From the NCBI RefSeq assembly GCF_042652965.1, contig NZ_JBHSHL010000020.1, forward strand, positions 1-60,517: 60,517 bases of DNA. The letters run 5' to 3'. Both the position numbers and the translations under genes were made by a program. The stretch is from Filifactor villosus. GTDB lineage: Bacteria; Bacillota; Clostridia; Peptostreptococcales; Filifactoraceae. The notes under the pieces are model-generated. The model did not search any database. It had not been told where the DNA came from and was given only the letters and a program-made list of their open reading frames with translations. Below are positions 42,593 to 51,313 of the stretch, one piece after another; within the stretch, counting starts at the first letter, position 1; every line of letters starts with the position of its first letter.

Positions 42593-43849
42593 ATGAACAT
42601 ACCTTTTGCCGAGCTGATCCGCCCCAAAGATATTTCTCAGGTGGTGGGACAACAACATATCATAGGCAAAGACAAGCTGATCAACCGTCTTGTCGAGACG
42701 AAAAAAATAATCAACCTGATCTTTTTCGGACCTCCGGGAACCGGTAAGACAACGGTGGCCGAGATCCTTGCCGCCAACTCGAACCTGAGCTATTACAAAC
42801 TCAATGCCACCTACTCCAAAACCCAGGATATCCGGGATATCGCTTCCGAAATAAATACCCTGTCCGGCTACAAGGGCATCCTCATCTACATCGATGAGAT
42901 CCAAAACTTCAATAAGAAGCAGCAACAACTCCTTCTCGACTACATCGAAAAGGGAGAAATCATTTTGATTGCAAGCACGACGGAAAACCCCTACCACTCA
43001 ATCTACAAATCCCTCTTAAGTCGTTGCACCATCATCGAGTTTCATTCCCTTGATAACCCTGCCGTAAAAAAAGGGATCTACAATGCCATTGAAAACCTCG
43101 AAGAACAGGGATACCGAATCGAATACAAAGATGAAAACATAGGAAAACTGATTGACTTCTCGGGAGGAGACCTTCGCAAAGCGCTCAACACTTTGGGAAC
43201 GATGTTGGAGTTTTACAGTAAAGACAATCAACTCAAGATCGATGAGGATACTCTGCTGAATGTATGCGGGACCAAGACCGTCCTCTATGACAGAAACTCC
43301 GATGAACACTACGATATCTTGAGTGCCTTCCAAAAGTCAATCCGAGGCAGTGACATCGATGCTTCCCTGCACTATCTCGCCCGTCTTCTGCGTTCGGGAG
43401 ACCTGATCTCCGCTTGCAGACGATTGTTGGTCATAGCCTCGGAGGATGTCGGCCTAGCCTATCCCCAAGCTGCCGCGATCGCAAAAAGCTGTGTCGATAC
43501 GGCGTTTTTCCTCGGTCTTCCTGAAGCGAGGATTCCTCTTGCACAGGCCGTCATTCTGCTCGCCGGAGTTCCCAAGTCGAACTCCGCCATCGTCGGTATC
43601 GATGCTGCTTTGAACGATTTGGACAAGGTTTCTCACTACCCTGTTCCCAATCATCTGAAGGACGCCCATTACAGCGGTGCAAAACTCTTGGAGCGAGGTT
43701 TGAACTACAAATATCCCCATGACTATCCGAACTCTTACATCGACCAAACCTACCTTCCCGAATCGTTGAAAGACGCCAAATACTATTACGGAAAAGACAA
43801 TAAGATGGAAAACGGCATCGCAGAACATTTCAGAAAAATAAAAAAGTAA
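42593..43849 (+). CDS. rarA: Replication-associated recombination protein RarA (MgsA)
   Basis: 418 residues, clamp-loader-type AAA+ ATPase acting at stalled forks. The N-terminal FAELIRPKDISQVVGQQHII, Walker A FFGPPGTGKTT, Walker B LIYIDEIQNFNKKQQ, sensor motif ASTTENPYHSIYKSLLSRC and C-terminal RRLLVIASEDVGLAYP are diagnostic. AAGGAGAAC lies upstream of the ATG. It stands alone between repeat elements and pepD. Confidence 0.95.
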   Translation: MNIPFAELIRPKDISQVVGQQHIIGKDKLINRLVETKKIINLIFFGPPGTGKTTVAEILAANSNLSYYKLNATYSKTQDIRDIASEINTLSGYKGILIYIDEIQNFNKKQQQLLLDYIEKGEIILIASTTENPYHSIYKSLLSRCTIIEFHSLDNPAVKKGIYNAIENLEEQGYRIEYKDENIGKLIDFSGGDLRKALNTLGTMLEFYSKDNQLKIDEDTLLNVCGTKTVLYDRNSDEHYDILSAFQKSIRGSDIDASLHYLARLLRSGDLISACRRLLVIASEDVGLAYPQAAAIAKSCVDTAFFLGLPEARIPLAQAVILLAGVPKSNSAIVGIDAALNDLDKVSHYPVPNHLKDAHYSGAKLLERGLNYKYPHDYPNSYIDQTYLPESLKDAKYYYGKDNKMENGIAEHFRKIKK

Positions 43850-43860
43850 GGCGCTTGTAA

Positions 43861-43889
43861 TTGAATTTGTACCGTTTATATACTATTAT
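43861..43889 (+). promoter_or_regulatory. Promoter of pepD
   Basis: -35 TTGAAT (43861-43866), 17 bases, -10 TATTAT (43884-43889), 47 bases before the start codon. Confidence 0.65.
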
Positions 43890-43935
43890 TGAAGTGATCG
43901 ATACAAAATAATTGAAGTTGAAAGGAGTAAAATCA

Positions 43936-45399
43936 ATGTCATTATTCAGTGATAAAAAAGATAAGGTCTTTCATTTTTTTGAAGAGATCTCAAAGATCCC
44001 GAGAGGTTCTTTTCACGAAGAACAGATAAGCAACTACCTCGTTGAATTCGCAAAGGATCGGGATCTCGCCTACATCCAAGATGAGTACTTTAATGTCATC
44101 ATCTTTAAGGAGGCATCTAAAGGATACGAGAATGCTCCCACCGTCATCTTACAGGGTCATATGGATATGGTCTGGGAAAAAGAGCCTGATAGCCCTCATA
44201 ACTTCGAGAAAGACCCTATCGAACTGGTCTTGGACGGAGACTTCTTAAAGGCGAACAAAACTACCCTCGGCGCGGATAACGGGATCGCCTTAGCCATGAT
44301 CTTATCCATCCTCGATTCCGACGACATCGCCCATCCTCCCCTTGAAGCGGTTATGACCGTTCAGGAAGAAACAGGTCTTCTAGGTGCGACAAACCTCGAC
44401 GCTTCCTTGCTGAGAGGCCGTTACTTCATCAATATAGACTCGGAGGAAGAAGGCGAGCTCTTGATCAGCTGTGCCGGAGGAATAAGAACGAAATTACATC
44501 TTCCTCTCGAATGGACGATGATAGAAGATGACTACAGTGTATGTAAGGTCGATTTTTACAACTTCAAAGGTGGCCACTCCGGAGGTGAGATCGACAAAGG
44601 AAGGGCAAATGCGATTCTTTTGCTTGGAAGGTTCCTTCACAAGCTGAATTCCACCTTCCCCTTCGAGATCTTCGAAATATCGGGCGGAGCAAAAATGAAC
44701 GCAATTCCACGTTCCGCAAGTGCTACCATAGCAGTCGATACCAAAAACGTCGAGAAGCTAAAAGAGCTTTGCGAAGAGTGGAAGAACTTATACCGCAATG
44801 AATATACAAATATAGAAGATGACTTCAAGATGGAAGTCTCCGTGACGGAAAACCGGGAGACGAAGTTCGTCCTCTGCCAAAAGAGTAAGACTTCCCTCCT
44901 CCAACTGATGATGATCCTTCCAAACTCGATCCAGTCGATGAGCTTCATCATAGACGGTTTGGTGGAATCTTCACTAAATCTCGGAGTCCTCGTTACCACG
45001 GACGAATATGCGATCTTTGAACACTCGGTTCGAAGCTCTCTCACCAGCCGAAAAGAGCATATCGTCTCCCAACTTAAGGTCCTCGCGGATCTCTTCCATG
45101 CGAAATTCACATCGGAAGGGGACTACCCGGCTTGGCCTCCCGCAGTCGAATCCAAGCTGAGAAATCTCTTTGCACAAACTTACAAGGAAGTCTTCCAAAA
45201 AGAGATGAAGACCTCAGCCATCCATGCGGGAGTCGAATGCGGTATCTTCCAAGAAAAATTGAACGGTCTGGATATGGTTTCGTTCGGTCCGACGATGTAC
45301 GACGTCCATACTCCAAGCGAAAGACTCTCCATATCTTCTACCGAAAGAACTTACCGCCTTCTTCTCGAGGTTCTCAAAAAAATAAACAAACCTCTGTAA
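43936..45399 (+). CDS. pepD: Aminoacyl-histidine dipeptidase (M20C, PepD)
   Basis: 487 residues, cytosolic zinc dipeptidase. The metal ligands and catalytic residues are in ILQGHMDMVW, LGADNGIALAMIL, TVQEETGLLGA and INIDSEEEGEL; the C-terminal SFGPTMYDVHTPSERLSI carries the last histidine. The lid domain begins near FKGGHSGGEIDKGRANA. The ATG at 43936 follows GAAAGGAG at eight bases. Peptide use fits an amino-acid-fermenting lifestyle, and CodY may regulate it, but no CodY box was confirmed. Confidence 0.95.
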   Translation: MSLFSDKKDKVFHFFEEISKIPRGSFHEEQISNYLVEFAKDRDLAYIQDEYFNVIIFKEASKGYENAPTVILQGHMDMVWEKEPDSPHNFEKDPIELVLDGDFLKANKTTLGADNGIALAMILSILDSDDIAHPPLEAVMTVQEETGLLGATNLDASLLRGRYFINIDSEEEGELLISCAGGIRTKLHLPLEWTMIEDDYSVCKVDFYNFKGGHSGGEIDKGRANAILLLGRFLHKLNSTFPFEIFEISGGAKMNAIPRSASATIAVDTKNVEKLKELCEEWKNLYRNEYTNIEDDFKMEVSVTENRETKFVLCQKSKTSLLQLMMILPNSIQSMSFIIDGLVESSLNLGVLVTTDEYAIFEHSVRSSLTSRKEHIVSQLKVLADLFHAKFTSEGDYPAWPPAVESKLRNLFAQTYKEVFQKEMKTSAIHAGVECGIFQEKLNGLDMVSFGPTMYDVHTPSERLSISSTERTYRLLLEVLKKINKPL

Positions 45400-45415
45400 G
45401 AAGCTCCCTTCTTTT

Positions 45416-45450
45416 GCAGAACTGTCGCATCATACGCTTGTTCTGCGACA
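45416..45450 (+). other. Two mutually exclusive hairpins after pepD
   Basis: GCAGAAC (45416-45422) can pair with GTTCTGC (45440-45446), or TGTCGCA (45423-45429) with TGCGACA (45444-45450); the right arms share three bases. No T-run follows, so this is not a standard terminator. It could be a weak 3' structure. A left-end-like repeat fragment follows near 45529. Confidence 0.35.
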
Positions 45451-45627
45451 ATATTGCTACATTCAGTATCAAACCGGGAAAATCCATTTTGTTTCTTACA
45501 GAGCACGCATCGTTGATATCCGGATTCGTACTATTCTCTGTTTAAAATGACAGATATACGGGATCTATCATTGCCGAAAAATAATTTGAAAGATACTATA
45601 CCTCAAATTACTTAACCTGCCAATGTT

Positions 45628-45739
45628 ATACTATTATTCCTTTGAATAACGGATATCAACGATTTACACTCTATAGAAGAGAAAACGAATTTTCGCGGTT
45701 GCAAAACAGTATAACCATACTTCTATCGAAGAATAGTAT
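45628..45739 (-). repeat. RUP-like miniature inverted-repeat element, copy F
   Basis: 112 bases from ATACTATTATTCCTTTGAAT to ATCGAAGAATAGTAT, in the convergent interval between pepD and rsmI, orientation as copies A, D and I. Confidence 0.8.
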
Positions 45740-45833
45740 TAATACACCGTTAAATGAATAATACTATGATTTGAAGCTTAAAAAACTCGATCGATTTCAA
45801 AGTACAGAGCCATCCTATAAGAAAACAGACTAG

Positions 45834-45873
45834 CAAAAACCTTCCCCCTTAAAAATAAGGTGAGGAAGGTTTT
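45834..45873 (-). terminator. Terminator of the tmk-rsmI operon (possibly bidirectional)
   Basis: AAAAACCTTCC (45834-45844) pairs with GGAAGGTTTTT (45863-45873). T-runs occur at both sides, so it can serve the minus-strand operon ending at 45938 and also stop readthrough from the plus strand. Confidence 0.8.
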
Positions 45874-45937
45874 TGGTTTTCGCAAACTTCCATTTTTATT
45901 TTTCGCTATACAACGACAGATGCAAACAACAACACTT

Positions 45938-46750
45938 CTACAAATCAAGAGACAGGGGATAGATTTTGTTTTTAGGAAGGCCGGTCAGTTCCATTACCTT
46001 TTTGACCGCATCCTTTCTGCTAGATCCTTCTTCGATATGATGTTTTAACAGGGCGACGATCTCTTCCTCCAAATAGACTTTTTCCCCTTGAGTCGCACCT
46101 TCTATAATAAGGACAAACTCCCCTTTTTCCACCTTGTTTTCCAAGATGAGATACTCCGATAAGGTGGTGTGAAGGTATTCTTCATGTATCTTGGTCAGTT
46201 CTCTTAAGACCGCTATCTTCCGATCTCCCAAAACTTCCAGTGCATTTTTCAACGTCGATGAGACCCTGCCGGGCGCTTCATAGAGGATGAAGGGCACTTG
46301 CAGACCTTTCAAAACCTTCAGCCTCTGCTTTTGTTCTCCTGCCTTTCTCGGCAAAAACCCTTCAAAGAAAAACTCCTTGCTTGCAAGGTTGGAGGCTACC
46401 AAGGCGGTTATGGCGGCACTTGCTCCCGGAAGGACTGTGTATTCCAGTCCTTCTTTGACCGCCGTTTGAATAAGAAAATAACCCGGATCCTGGATCCCCG
46501 GCATTCCGGCATCCGAGATAAAAGCGACCTCCTTCCCCGACCGCAACAGGGACATAACTTCTTCGCTCCTTTTTTTTTCGTTGTGTTCATGCAGGCTGAT
46601 CAGAGGTTTGCGGATCTCATAATAACTGAGCAGTCGCTTTGAGTGCCTGGTGTCCTCACAGGCGATCACATCCGCCTTTTTCAATACATTGAGGACTCGG
46701 ATCGTAATATCTTCCAAGTTTCCGATTGGGGTGGGACAGATATATAGCAA
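45938..46750 (-). CDS. rsmI: 16S rRNA (cytidine(1402)-2'-O)-methyltransferase
   Basis: 270 residues, SAM-dependent tetrapyrrole-methylase fold enzyme that methylates C1402 in the ribosomal P site. LYICPTPIGNLEDITIR, CEDTRHSKRLL, HEHNEKKR and ISDAGMPGIQDPG are diagnostic. The start is TTG at 46750 behind GGAGGAGG at six bases, one base after the trmN6 stop; the open frame back to 46822 is false extension. It is the last gene of the tmk operon, as in Bacillus. Confidence 0.95.
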   Translation of the reverse strand: MLYICPTPIGNLEDITIRVLNVLKKADVIACEDTRHSKRLLSYYEIRKPLISLHEHNEKKRSEEVMSLLRSGKEVAFISDAGMPGIQDPGYFLIQTAVKEGLEYTVLPGASAAITALVASNLASKEFFFEGFLPRKAGEQKQRLKVLKGLQVPFILYEAPGRVSSTLKNALEVLGDRKIAVLRELTKIHEEYLHTTLSEYLILENKVEKGEFVLIIEGATQGEKVYLEEEIVALLKHHIEEGSSRKDAVKKVMELTGLPKNKIYPLSLDL

Positions 46751-46751
46751 C

Positions 46752-47516
46752 TTACTCCTCCTCCAATCCGGTACTGTAATAGATGCTTTGAAGTTCTTCG
46801 TTCTCCATGCGGTTTTCATCATAGAGATAAAGCGGAGGCAACATCTTGAGATCCGGCCTGCCGTTCTTGACCATCTTCAGGAGCAACAGGTTCGCAGCCT
46901 TTCCCGGATAGGGATATATGAATCTCATCTCCTTGGGCTCCAAAGAATACTTTCTCGACAACTCGAAGATGTCACAAAGTCTGTTGGGGCGATGTACCAA
47001 ATAGAAACTTCTCTGCTCCTTTAGAAGGTATGAGGCTGAAACGAAAACATCTTCCAAGGTACAGGCAACCTCATGCCTTGAGATCCTCTTTTTCTCATTT
47101 GTGTTTTGCATTCCGTCCGCCTTCATATACGGAGGATTGCTCACCACAAAATCCAAACTGGAAGGCTCGAGATAATCCGCCACCCTCTTTAGATTATCAC
47201 AAATGACCTCTGCCCTGTCTTCCAGTGAGTTGAGTTCGAAACTCTTGCGTGCCATAGAGGCGACTTCCTCCTGGATCTCAAAAGCATAGATCTTTGCTAC
47301 TTCGCTCTTCCCCAAGAGAAGAAGGGGGATGATCCCCGTTCCTGTTCCCAGATCGGCACCGATATACCCCTTTCTCATTTTCGTAAAATTGGCAAGAAGA
47401 ACCGCATCGACTCCAAAACAAAAGCCGCTTTTGTCTTGAATAATTTTTAGAGAGCAGACACCCAAATCGTCCACCCTCTGTGTCTGTGACAAAACTACCT
47501 CTTCTATGATATTCAC
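46752..47516 (-). CDS. tRNA1(Val) adenine-N6 methyltransferase family protein (TrmN6/YabB)
   Basis: 254 residues, class I SAM methyltransferase with FCFGVDAVLLANF at the N-terminus, GADLGTGTGIIPLLLL as SAM motif and VSNPPYM as the adenine-N6 catalytic motif. It probably modifies A37 of a tRNA; the exact tRNA is not proven for Firmicutes. The start appears to be GTG. It lies two bases after ricT and one base before rsmI. Confidence 0.92.
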   Translation of the reverse strand: MNIIEEVVLSQTQRVDDLGVCSLKIIQDKSGFCFGVDAVLLANFTKMRKGYIGADLGTGTGIIPLLLLGKSEVAKIYAFEIQEEVASMARKSFELNSLEDRAEVICDNLKRVADYLEPSSLDFVVSNPPYMKADGMQNTNEKKRISRHEVACTLEDVFVSASYLLKEQRSFYLVHRPNRLCDIFELSRKYSLEPKEMRFIYPYPGKAANLLLLKMVKNGRPDLKMLPPLYLYDENRMENEELQSIYYSTGLEEE

Positions 47517-47518
47517 TC

Positions 47519-48403
47519 CTAATCTTCCAACAACTTCTTCAGTTCTTTCTCATCCACTTCTTCCGCATACTGCTTGTGCTTCCTTGTTTGACGTAAAATC
47601 TTGACATCTTCCAAGGAATACTTCCTCACTTCTATCGTATCATTTTTGCGATCTTCAAACTGCACCTTGACTTCTTCCAAGATGGTTCGTGTATCAACCA
47701 CCTTTCCCTTTCCGTCCGGTGTTTCAACAAGACTTCCGATGTTGGGCATCCGTGCAAGGATCCCTTCGTAGGTTTCGTGTTCATAGTTCAAACAACAGAA
47801 CAGTCTTCCGCAGATCCCCGAGATCTTTGTGGGATTTAAAGAGAGGTTCTGATCCTTCGCCATCTTGATTGACACGGATTGAAAATCTCCCAGCCATGTA
47901 GAACAACAAAGTTTCTTCCCACAACATCCGATTCCTCCAAGAGTTTTGGCCTCATCGCGCACTCCGATCTGTCTAAGTTCGATTCTAGTTCGAAACACAG
48001 CGGCAAGATCTTTTACCAGCTCGCGAAAATCGATCCTGCCTTCCGCGATAAAATAAAAGATCAACTTGCTGCGATCAAAGGTATATTCCGAATCGATGAG
48101 TTTCATATCCAACTGATGCTTGAGTGTCTTTTGGTTGAAGATATCTCCCGCTTGAATAGCAAGCCTCTTATTCTCTTCATCCTTCAAACAATCTTCTTGG
48201 GTAGCCTTCCTAAGCACGGACTTCAATTCCGTAGGGAATTTATTCTCCTCAATATCTTTTCCCGCTATTTCTACCGTCCCTATCTCGGTTCCTCGAACCG
48301 TTTCAACAATGACCTTGTCTCCCCGGACCGTTTCGATCCCTCGAGGATTAAAATAATATATCTTTCCCGCCTTTTTAAAGCGGATCCCTATCACTCTTAT
48401 CAA
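47519..48403 (-). CDS. ricT: RicT/YaaT, PSP1-domain regulatory protein
   Basis: 294 residues. The PSP1 domain contains the cysteine set IGCCGKKLCCSTWL and ICGRLFCCLNYE, which ligate iron-sulfur clusters in the RicAFT complex that modulates RNase Y and phosphorelay in Bacillus. The start is TTG at 48403, overlapping the holB stop (TTGA) and preceded by GGAGG at seven bases. It occupies the same place between holB and yabB as in Bacillus. Confidence 0.94.
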   Translation of the reverse strand: MIRVIGIRFKKAGKIYYFNPRGIETVRGDKVIVETVRGTEIGTVEIAGKDIEENKFPTELKSVLRKATQEDCLKDEENKRLAIQAGDIFNQKTLKHQLDMKLIDSEYTFDRSKLIFYFIAEGRIDFRELVKDLAAVFRTRIELRQIGVRDEAKTLGGIGCCGKKLCCSTWLGDFQSVSIKMAKDQNLSLNPTKISGICGRLFCCLNYEHETYEGILARMPNIGSLVETPDGKGKVVDTRTILEEVKVQFEDRKNDTIEVRKYSLEDVKILRQTRKHKQYAEEVDEKELKKLLED

Positions 48404-49146
48404 TCCAATACCTCCAAAATATTTAAAACCGTATAATCAATTGAAGCATTCATACTGACATTTGACTCTATATACTTTTTTGCCTTATCGAGAATATCAA
48501 CGATCTCAATGAGAGAATATCCGTTTATTGCGTGTAAGAAAGAAGCTCCTTCTTCAAAACGCTCCGGCTGATACCTCTCCTTCAATACTCGTACAAAGAG
48601 GACGGTGAAACTGTCCAAGCACGAAGCAAGTTCCTCCCTCTGTTTGGAATACTGCTTTAAAACCTTTCTCATTCCCAGAGCATCCCTTTCTCGAATCTTT
48701 TGCAAAAAAGTGAAAAAATCCTCCTTTAACCTCTCGTCAATCCTGTTTTCCCGAACTCCCGCAAGAAGAGAACAGCGAGATATGACCGTTTCCAAAAGAG
48801 AAAGTCTGTTCTTACAAAGAAGGAAGAAGTAGACCTGATCCGGAGGATCTTCCAAGGTCTTCAACAAAGTATTTTGAATCCCGACACTAAGCTCGTCCGC
48901 TTCCAAAAAAACATAGATCTTCGCCTCTGAGTGCGCTTTGATTGAGACCCCTTGAATCAATTCCCTGATCTCTTGTACCTCGACGGTATAAGAGTCTATG
49001 ACCTTAGCATCTACATGATGAAATACGGAATCGATGCCAAAACGTGTTTTTAAAAAAGCCTGAAGGAGTTGGAAGTTGGCTCCTACATCCCCTTCTATTA
49101 AGTAAGCGTGATTCAAGTTACCTTTTTCAAAAGGAAGTTCCCTCAT
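48400..49146 (-). CDS. holB: DNA polymerase III delta' subunit
   Basis: 248 residues. NHAYLIEGDVGANFQLLQAF marks the clamp-loader fold, but the P-loop is degenerate, as usual for delta'. NTLLKTLEDPPDQVYFFLLC and the SRC motif ISRCSLL are present. The four-cysteine zinc module of many delta' proteins is missing, so this is a compact form. The ATG at 49146 overlaps the tmk stop (ATGA); the open frame to 49227 is overlap into tmk. Confidence 0.9.
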   Translation of the reverse strand: MRELPFEKGNLNHAYLIEGDVGANFQLLQAFLKTRFGIDSVFHHVDAKVIDSYTVEVQEIRELIQGVSIKAHSEAKIYVFLEADELSVGIQNTLLKTLEDPPDQVYFFLLCKNRLSLLETVISRCSLLAGVRENRIDERLKEDFFTFLQKIRERDALGMRKVLKQYSKQREELASCLDSFTVLFVRVLKERYQPERFEEGASFLHAINGYSLIEIVDILDKAKKYIESNVSMNASIDYTVLNILEVLD

Positions 49147-49820
49147 ACTATCCGTTCCTCTTTCAAGATTCTGACCAACTCCTGATGGATCTCTTCTCTT
49201 GTTCTTATCTCTCCATCCTTCAAACACTCGATCCTATGCCACGAATCGATTCGGCTGAAAAGTTCAGCACATTGATAAGATCTCTTCATATACTCCCTGT
49301 CCCTCTCGTGAATATCTTTGTCCGCTTGACCCGAAAACTTATTGTTCCTGTTTTCCATCAAGGCAAAAGATGCTTCTATGTCCATATGGAGATAGAAGAC
49401 AAGATCAGGCCTTGGAAGAGAGAAAATGCCGTATTCGAGCTCCTCCAACCACCGCTTAAACGCAAGTCTTTCTTCATACAAATCAAGTTTTGCAGCCTGA
49501 TGGATCAAGTTCGACATTACATACCGGTCCGTGAGGATGATACCGCTCTCACGATAACATTCTTCCCAAACCGTCTTCCACGATGCATAGCGATCTCCGG
49601 CAAAAAATATAGAAGCGATCTTCGGATCTACGGCATCGGCATTCTTGCCGAATTCTCCCCTCAGATACATCTTTACAAGAGCAGATGACTCGCTTTGATA
49701 GTTCGGAAATCCGATCTTCTTACATCTTACTCCCTCTGCGGACAAATATTCAAACAACATCTGTGCCTGCGTCTGCTTGCCCGAACCGTCCGTTCCTTCA
49801 ATCGCAATCAACTTGCCCAT
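49143..49820 (-). CDS. tmk: Thymidylate kinase
   Basis: 225 residues, phosphorylates dTMP to dTDP. P-loop GTDGSGKQTQ, DRYVMSNLIHQAAK (DRY/S motif) and the LID-like region ENRNNKFSGQADKDIHERD are present. It heads a five-gene operon tmk-holB-ricT-trmN6-rsmI with overlapping or nearly touching genes. Compared with Bacillus, yaaQ, yaaR and yabA homologues are absent. Confidence 0.95.
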   Translation of the reverse strand: MGKLIAIEGTDGSGKQTQAQMLFEYLSAEGVRCKKIGFPNYQSESSALVKMYLRGEFGKNADAVDPKIASIFFAGDRYASWKTVWEECYRESGIILTDRYVMSNLIHQAAKLDLYEERLAFKRWLEELEYGIFSLPRPDLVFYLHMDIEASFALMENRNNKFSGQADKDIHERDREYMKRSYQCAELFSRIDSWHRIECLKDGEIRTREEIHQELVRILKEERIV

Positions 49821-50261
49821 TTCTATAAAACACTCCCGTTATAATCCAATATAGTCTTTACCGTTACCTGTTTGAACTGTCCGATCATATAATTCGGTAT
49901 CGACCGATTCGCTTTGACCTTTATACCGCCTTTACATCCGGTCTCTAAATAAAATTTCAGCAGCATAGGTTTTGCGTCGATACTTCTCTGAAGTTCAGCT
50001 CATCGCGGTATCTTTTTCGTACCATATCATTATACTATAAAATACCTTCTTTATGTATATAAAAAAATTGTCAAAAAAAAGAAGTACCCCTAAGGACGAC
50101 ACAGATCTGTATCATCTTACGGGATACTTTTTGTACGTTTTCTTGAAAACCGAACGATTCGAGATAGGATGAAGAAAATATCTTTCAGTTCGATACCCAC
50201 CCGGAAAGCCCGGCTTAGGACCTTCCCTTCTTCGACACCCCCCTCCTACAGCCTTAAGTCT
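49821..50261. other. Intergenic stretch between ridA and tmk, no gene seen
   Basis: About 440 bases. It must carry the tmk promoter, but I could not place a convincing -35/-10 pair; a TTGACA (minus strand, near 50069) lacks a well-spaced -10. No RNA gene or repeat recognised. Confidence 0.45.
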
Positions 50262-50639
50262 TTAGGCATGGGCAACCGCTTCGATCTCCAGAACCGCGTC
50301 TTTGGGGAGTCTTGCGACTTCTACGCAAGATCTTGCGGGAGCGATTCCTTCAAAAAATTCGGCATATGCTTCATTTACAGTGCCGAAATCGTCCATATTC
50401 TTGATAAAAACCGTTGTCTTGACTACCTTGGACAGGTCGGAGCCCTCTTCCTTTAAAATCGATTCTATATTTTTAAGCGAAGCGACCGTTGCGGCTCTAA
50501 CATCGGTCTCCATTTCTCCCGTTTCTACATTGATCGGAAGTTGCCCCGAGGTGTAGATCAAATCTCCCACACGAACAGCTTGAGAATAAGGTCCTATTGC
50601 CGCAGGAGCGTTTTTAGAGGTGATTTGTTTTTTTTGCAT
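50262..50639 (-). CDS. ridA: RidA family reactive enamine/imine deaminase
   Basis: 125 residues, the standard RidA length. Motifs NAPAAIGPYSQAVRVGDLIY, TSGQLPIN, and the conserved arginine in ARSCVEVARLPKDAVLEIEA are present. It hydrolyses toxic 2-aminoacrylate-type intermediates. The ATG at 50639 has AGAAAGGA upstream at good spacing; the frame extends to 50714 without support. It is the last gene of the purR-spoVG-ridA cluster; the Bacillus homologue YabJ sits between purR and spoVG. Confidence 0.95.
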   Translation of the reverse strand: MQKKQITSKNAPAAIGPYSQAVRVGDLIYTSGQLPINVETGEMETDVRAATVASLKNIESILKEEGSDLSKVVKTTVFIKNMDDFGTVNEAYAEFFEGIAPARSCVEVARLPKDAVLEIEAVAHA

Positions 50640-50786
50640 ACGATTCATCCTTTCTGATTCTAATTTTGCTTTATATATGACAAAAAGCATATCTTTCAAT
50701 ATGCTTTCTATCATATATCATCATCTTTTCGATTTCAATCCGTTTTTTTAAAAAATAAGTAGTCCTTTATTTGTATCCTTGATCTC

Positions 50787-51098
50787 TTACTCCGAAAACT
50801 CTGAAACAAACTCATTTTCAAGATCTTCGGCGACCTCCAACCTCTCCTTTGCTTCCTCATAAGCCTTCAAAATCTCATCCTGCAATTCCTGCCTCATATC
50901 TGAATTGATTGGATGAACAATGTCTCTGTACTTTCCTTCCGCAACCTTTCTGCTCGGCATGGCGATAAAAAGTCCGTTTTGCCCTTCGATCAACTTAATA
51001 TCATGGATCACAAAACAGTTATCCAAGGTAACCGATACGATACTTCTCAGTTTTCCTTCATCGGAAAGTTTCCTTACCCTTACGTCTGTAATTTCCAA
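50787..51098 (-). CDS. spoVG: SpoVG family RNA/DNA-binding regulator
   Basis: 103 residues beginning MEITDVRVRKLSDEGKLRSI, with FVIHDIKLIEGQNGLFIAMP and PSRKVAEGKYRDIVHPIN, nearly invariant in the family. SpoVG binds nucleic acids and affects septation, sporulation or virulence depending on species. The RBS is AAGGAG before the ATG. It is preceded by a long leader with a hairpin and a sigma-H-like promoter. Presence of spoVG does not prove spore formation. Confidence 0.97.
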   Translation of the reverse strand: MEITDVRVRKLSDEGKLRSIVSVTLDNCFVIHDIKLIEGQNGLFIAMPSRKVAEGKYRDIVHPINSDMRQELQDEILKAYEEAKERLEVAEDLENEFVSEFSE

Positions 51099-51146
51099 AA
51101 TGCGTCACTCCTTCACTTTTTGTTGAAATAAAAAATCCAAATGTCT

Positions 51147-51191
51147 AAGTAACTGTACCTATACTCCACCACAAAAAAGTACACTTTACTT
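51147..51191 (-). other. Hairpin at the 5' end of the spoVG leader
   Basis: AAGTAACTGTAC (51147-51158) pairs with GTACACTTTACTT (51179-51191), one bulge. On the minus strand it would be the first structure in the spoVG transcript if the promoter at 51200-51226 is used. It may stabilise the mRNA or bind a regulator. Confidence 0.5.
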
Positions 51192-51199
51192 AATAATTA

Positions 51200-51226
51200 T
51201 ATTTCTACAAAAAACAAAAAGTTCCT
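51200..51226 (-). promoter_or_regulatory. Sigma-H-like promoter of spoVG
   Basis: Minus strand: AGGAACT (51226..51220), 11 bases, GTAGAAATA (51208..51200). The B. subtilis spoVG sigma-H promoter has AGGATTT and GTGGAATTG at the same spacing. An overlapping TATAAT (51201..51196) could also serve sigma-A, though no good -35 accompanies it. Confidence 0.5.
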
Positions 51227-51313
51227 TCATTTTTTTATATATTTTTATTATTCTGTACTATTCTTTCTTCTACGATGAATTTTTCTATCTAATTGATTGA
51301 AATTTTACAAATA

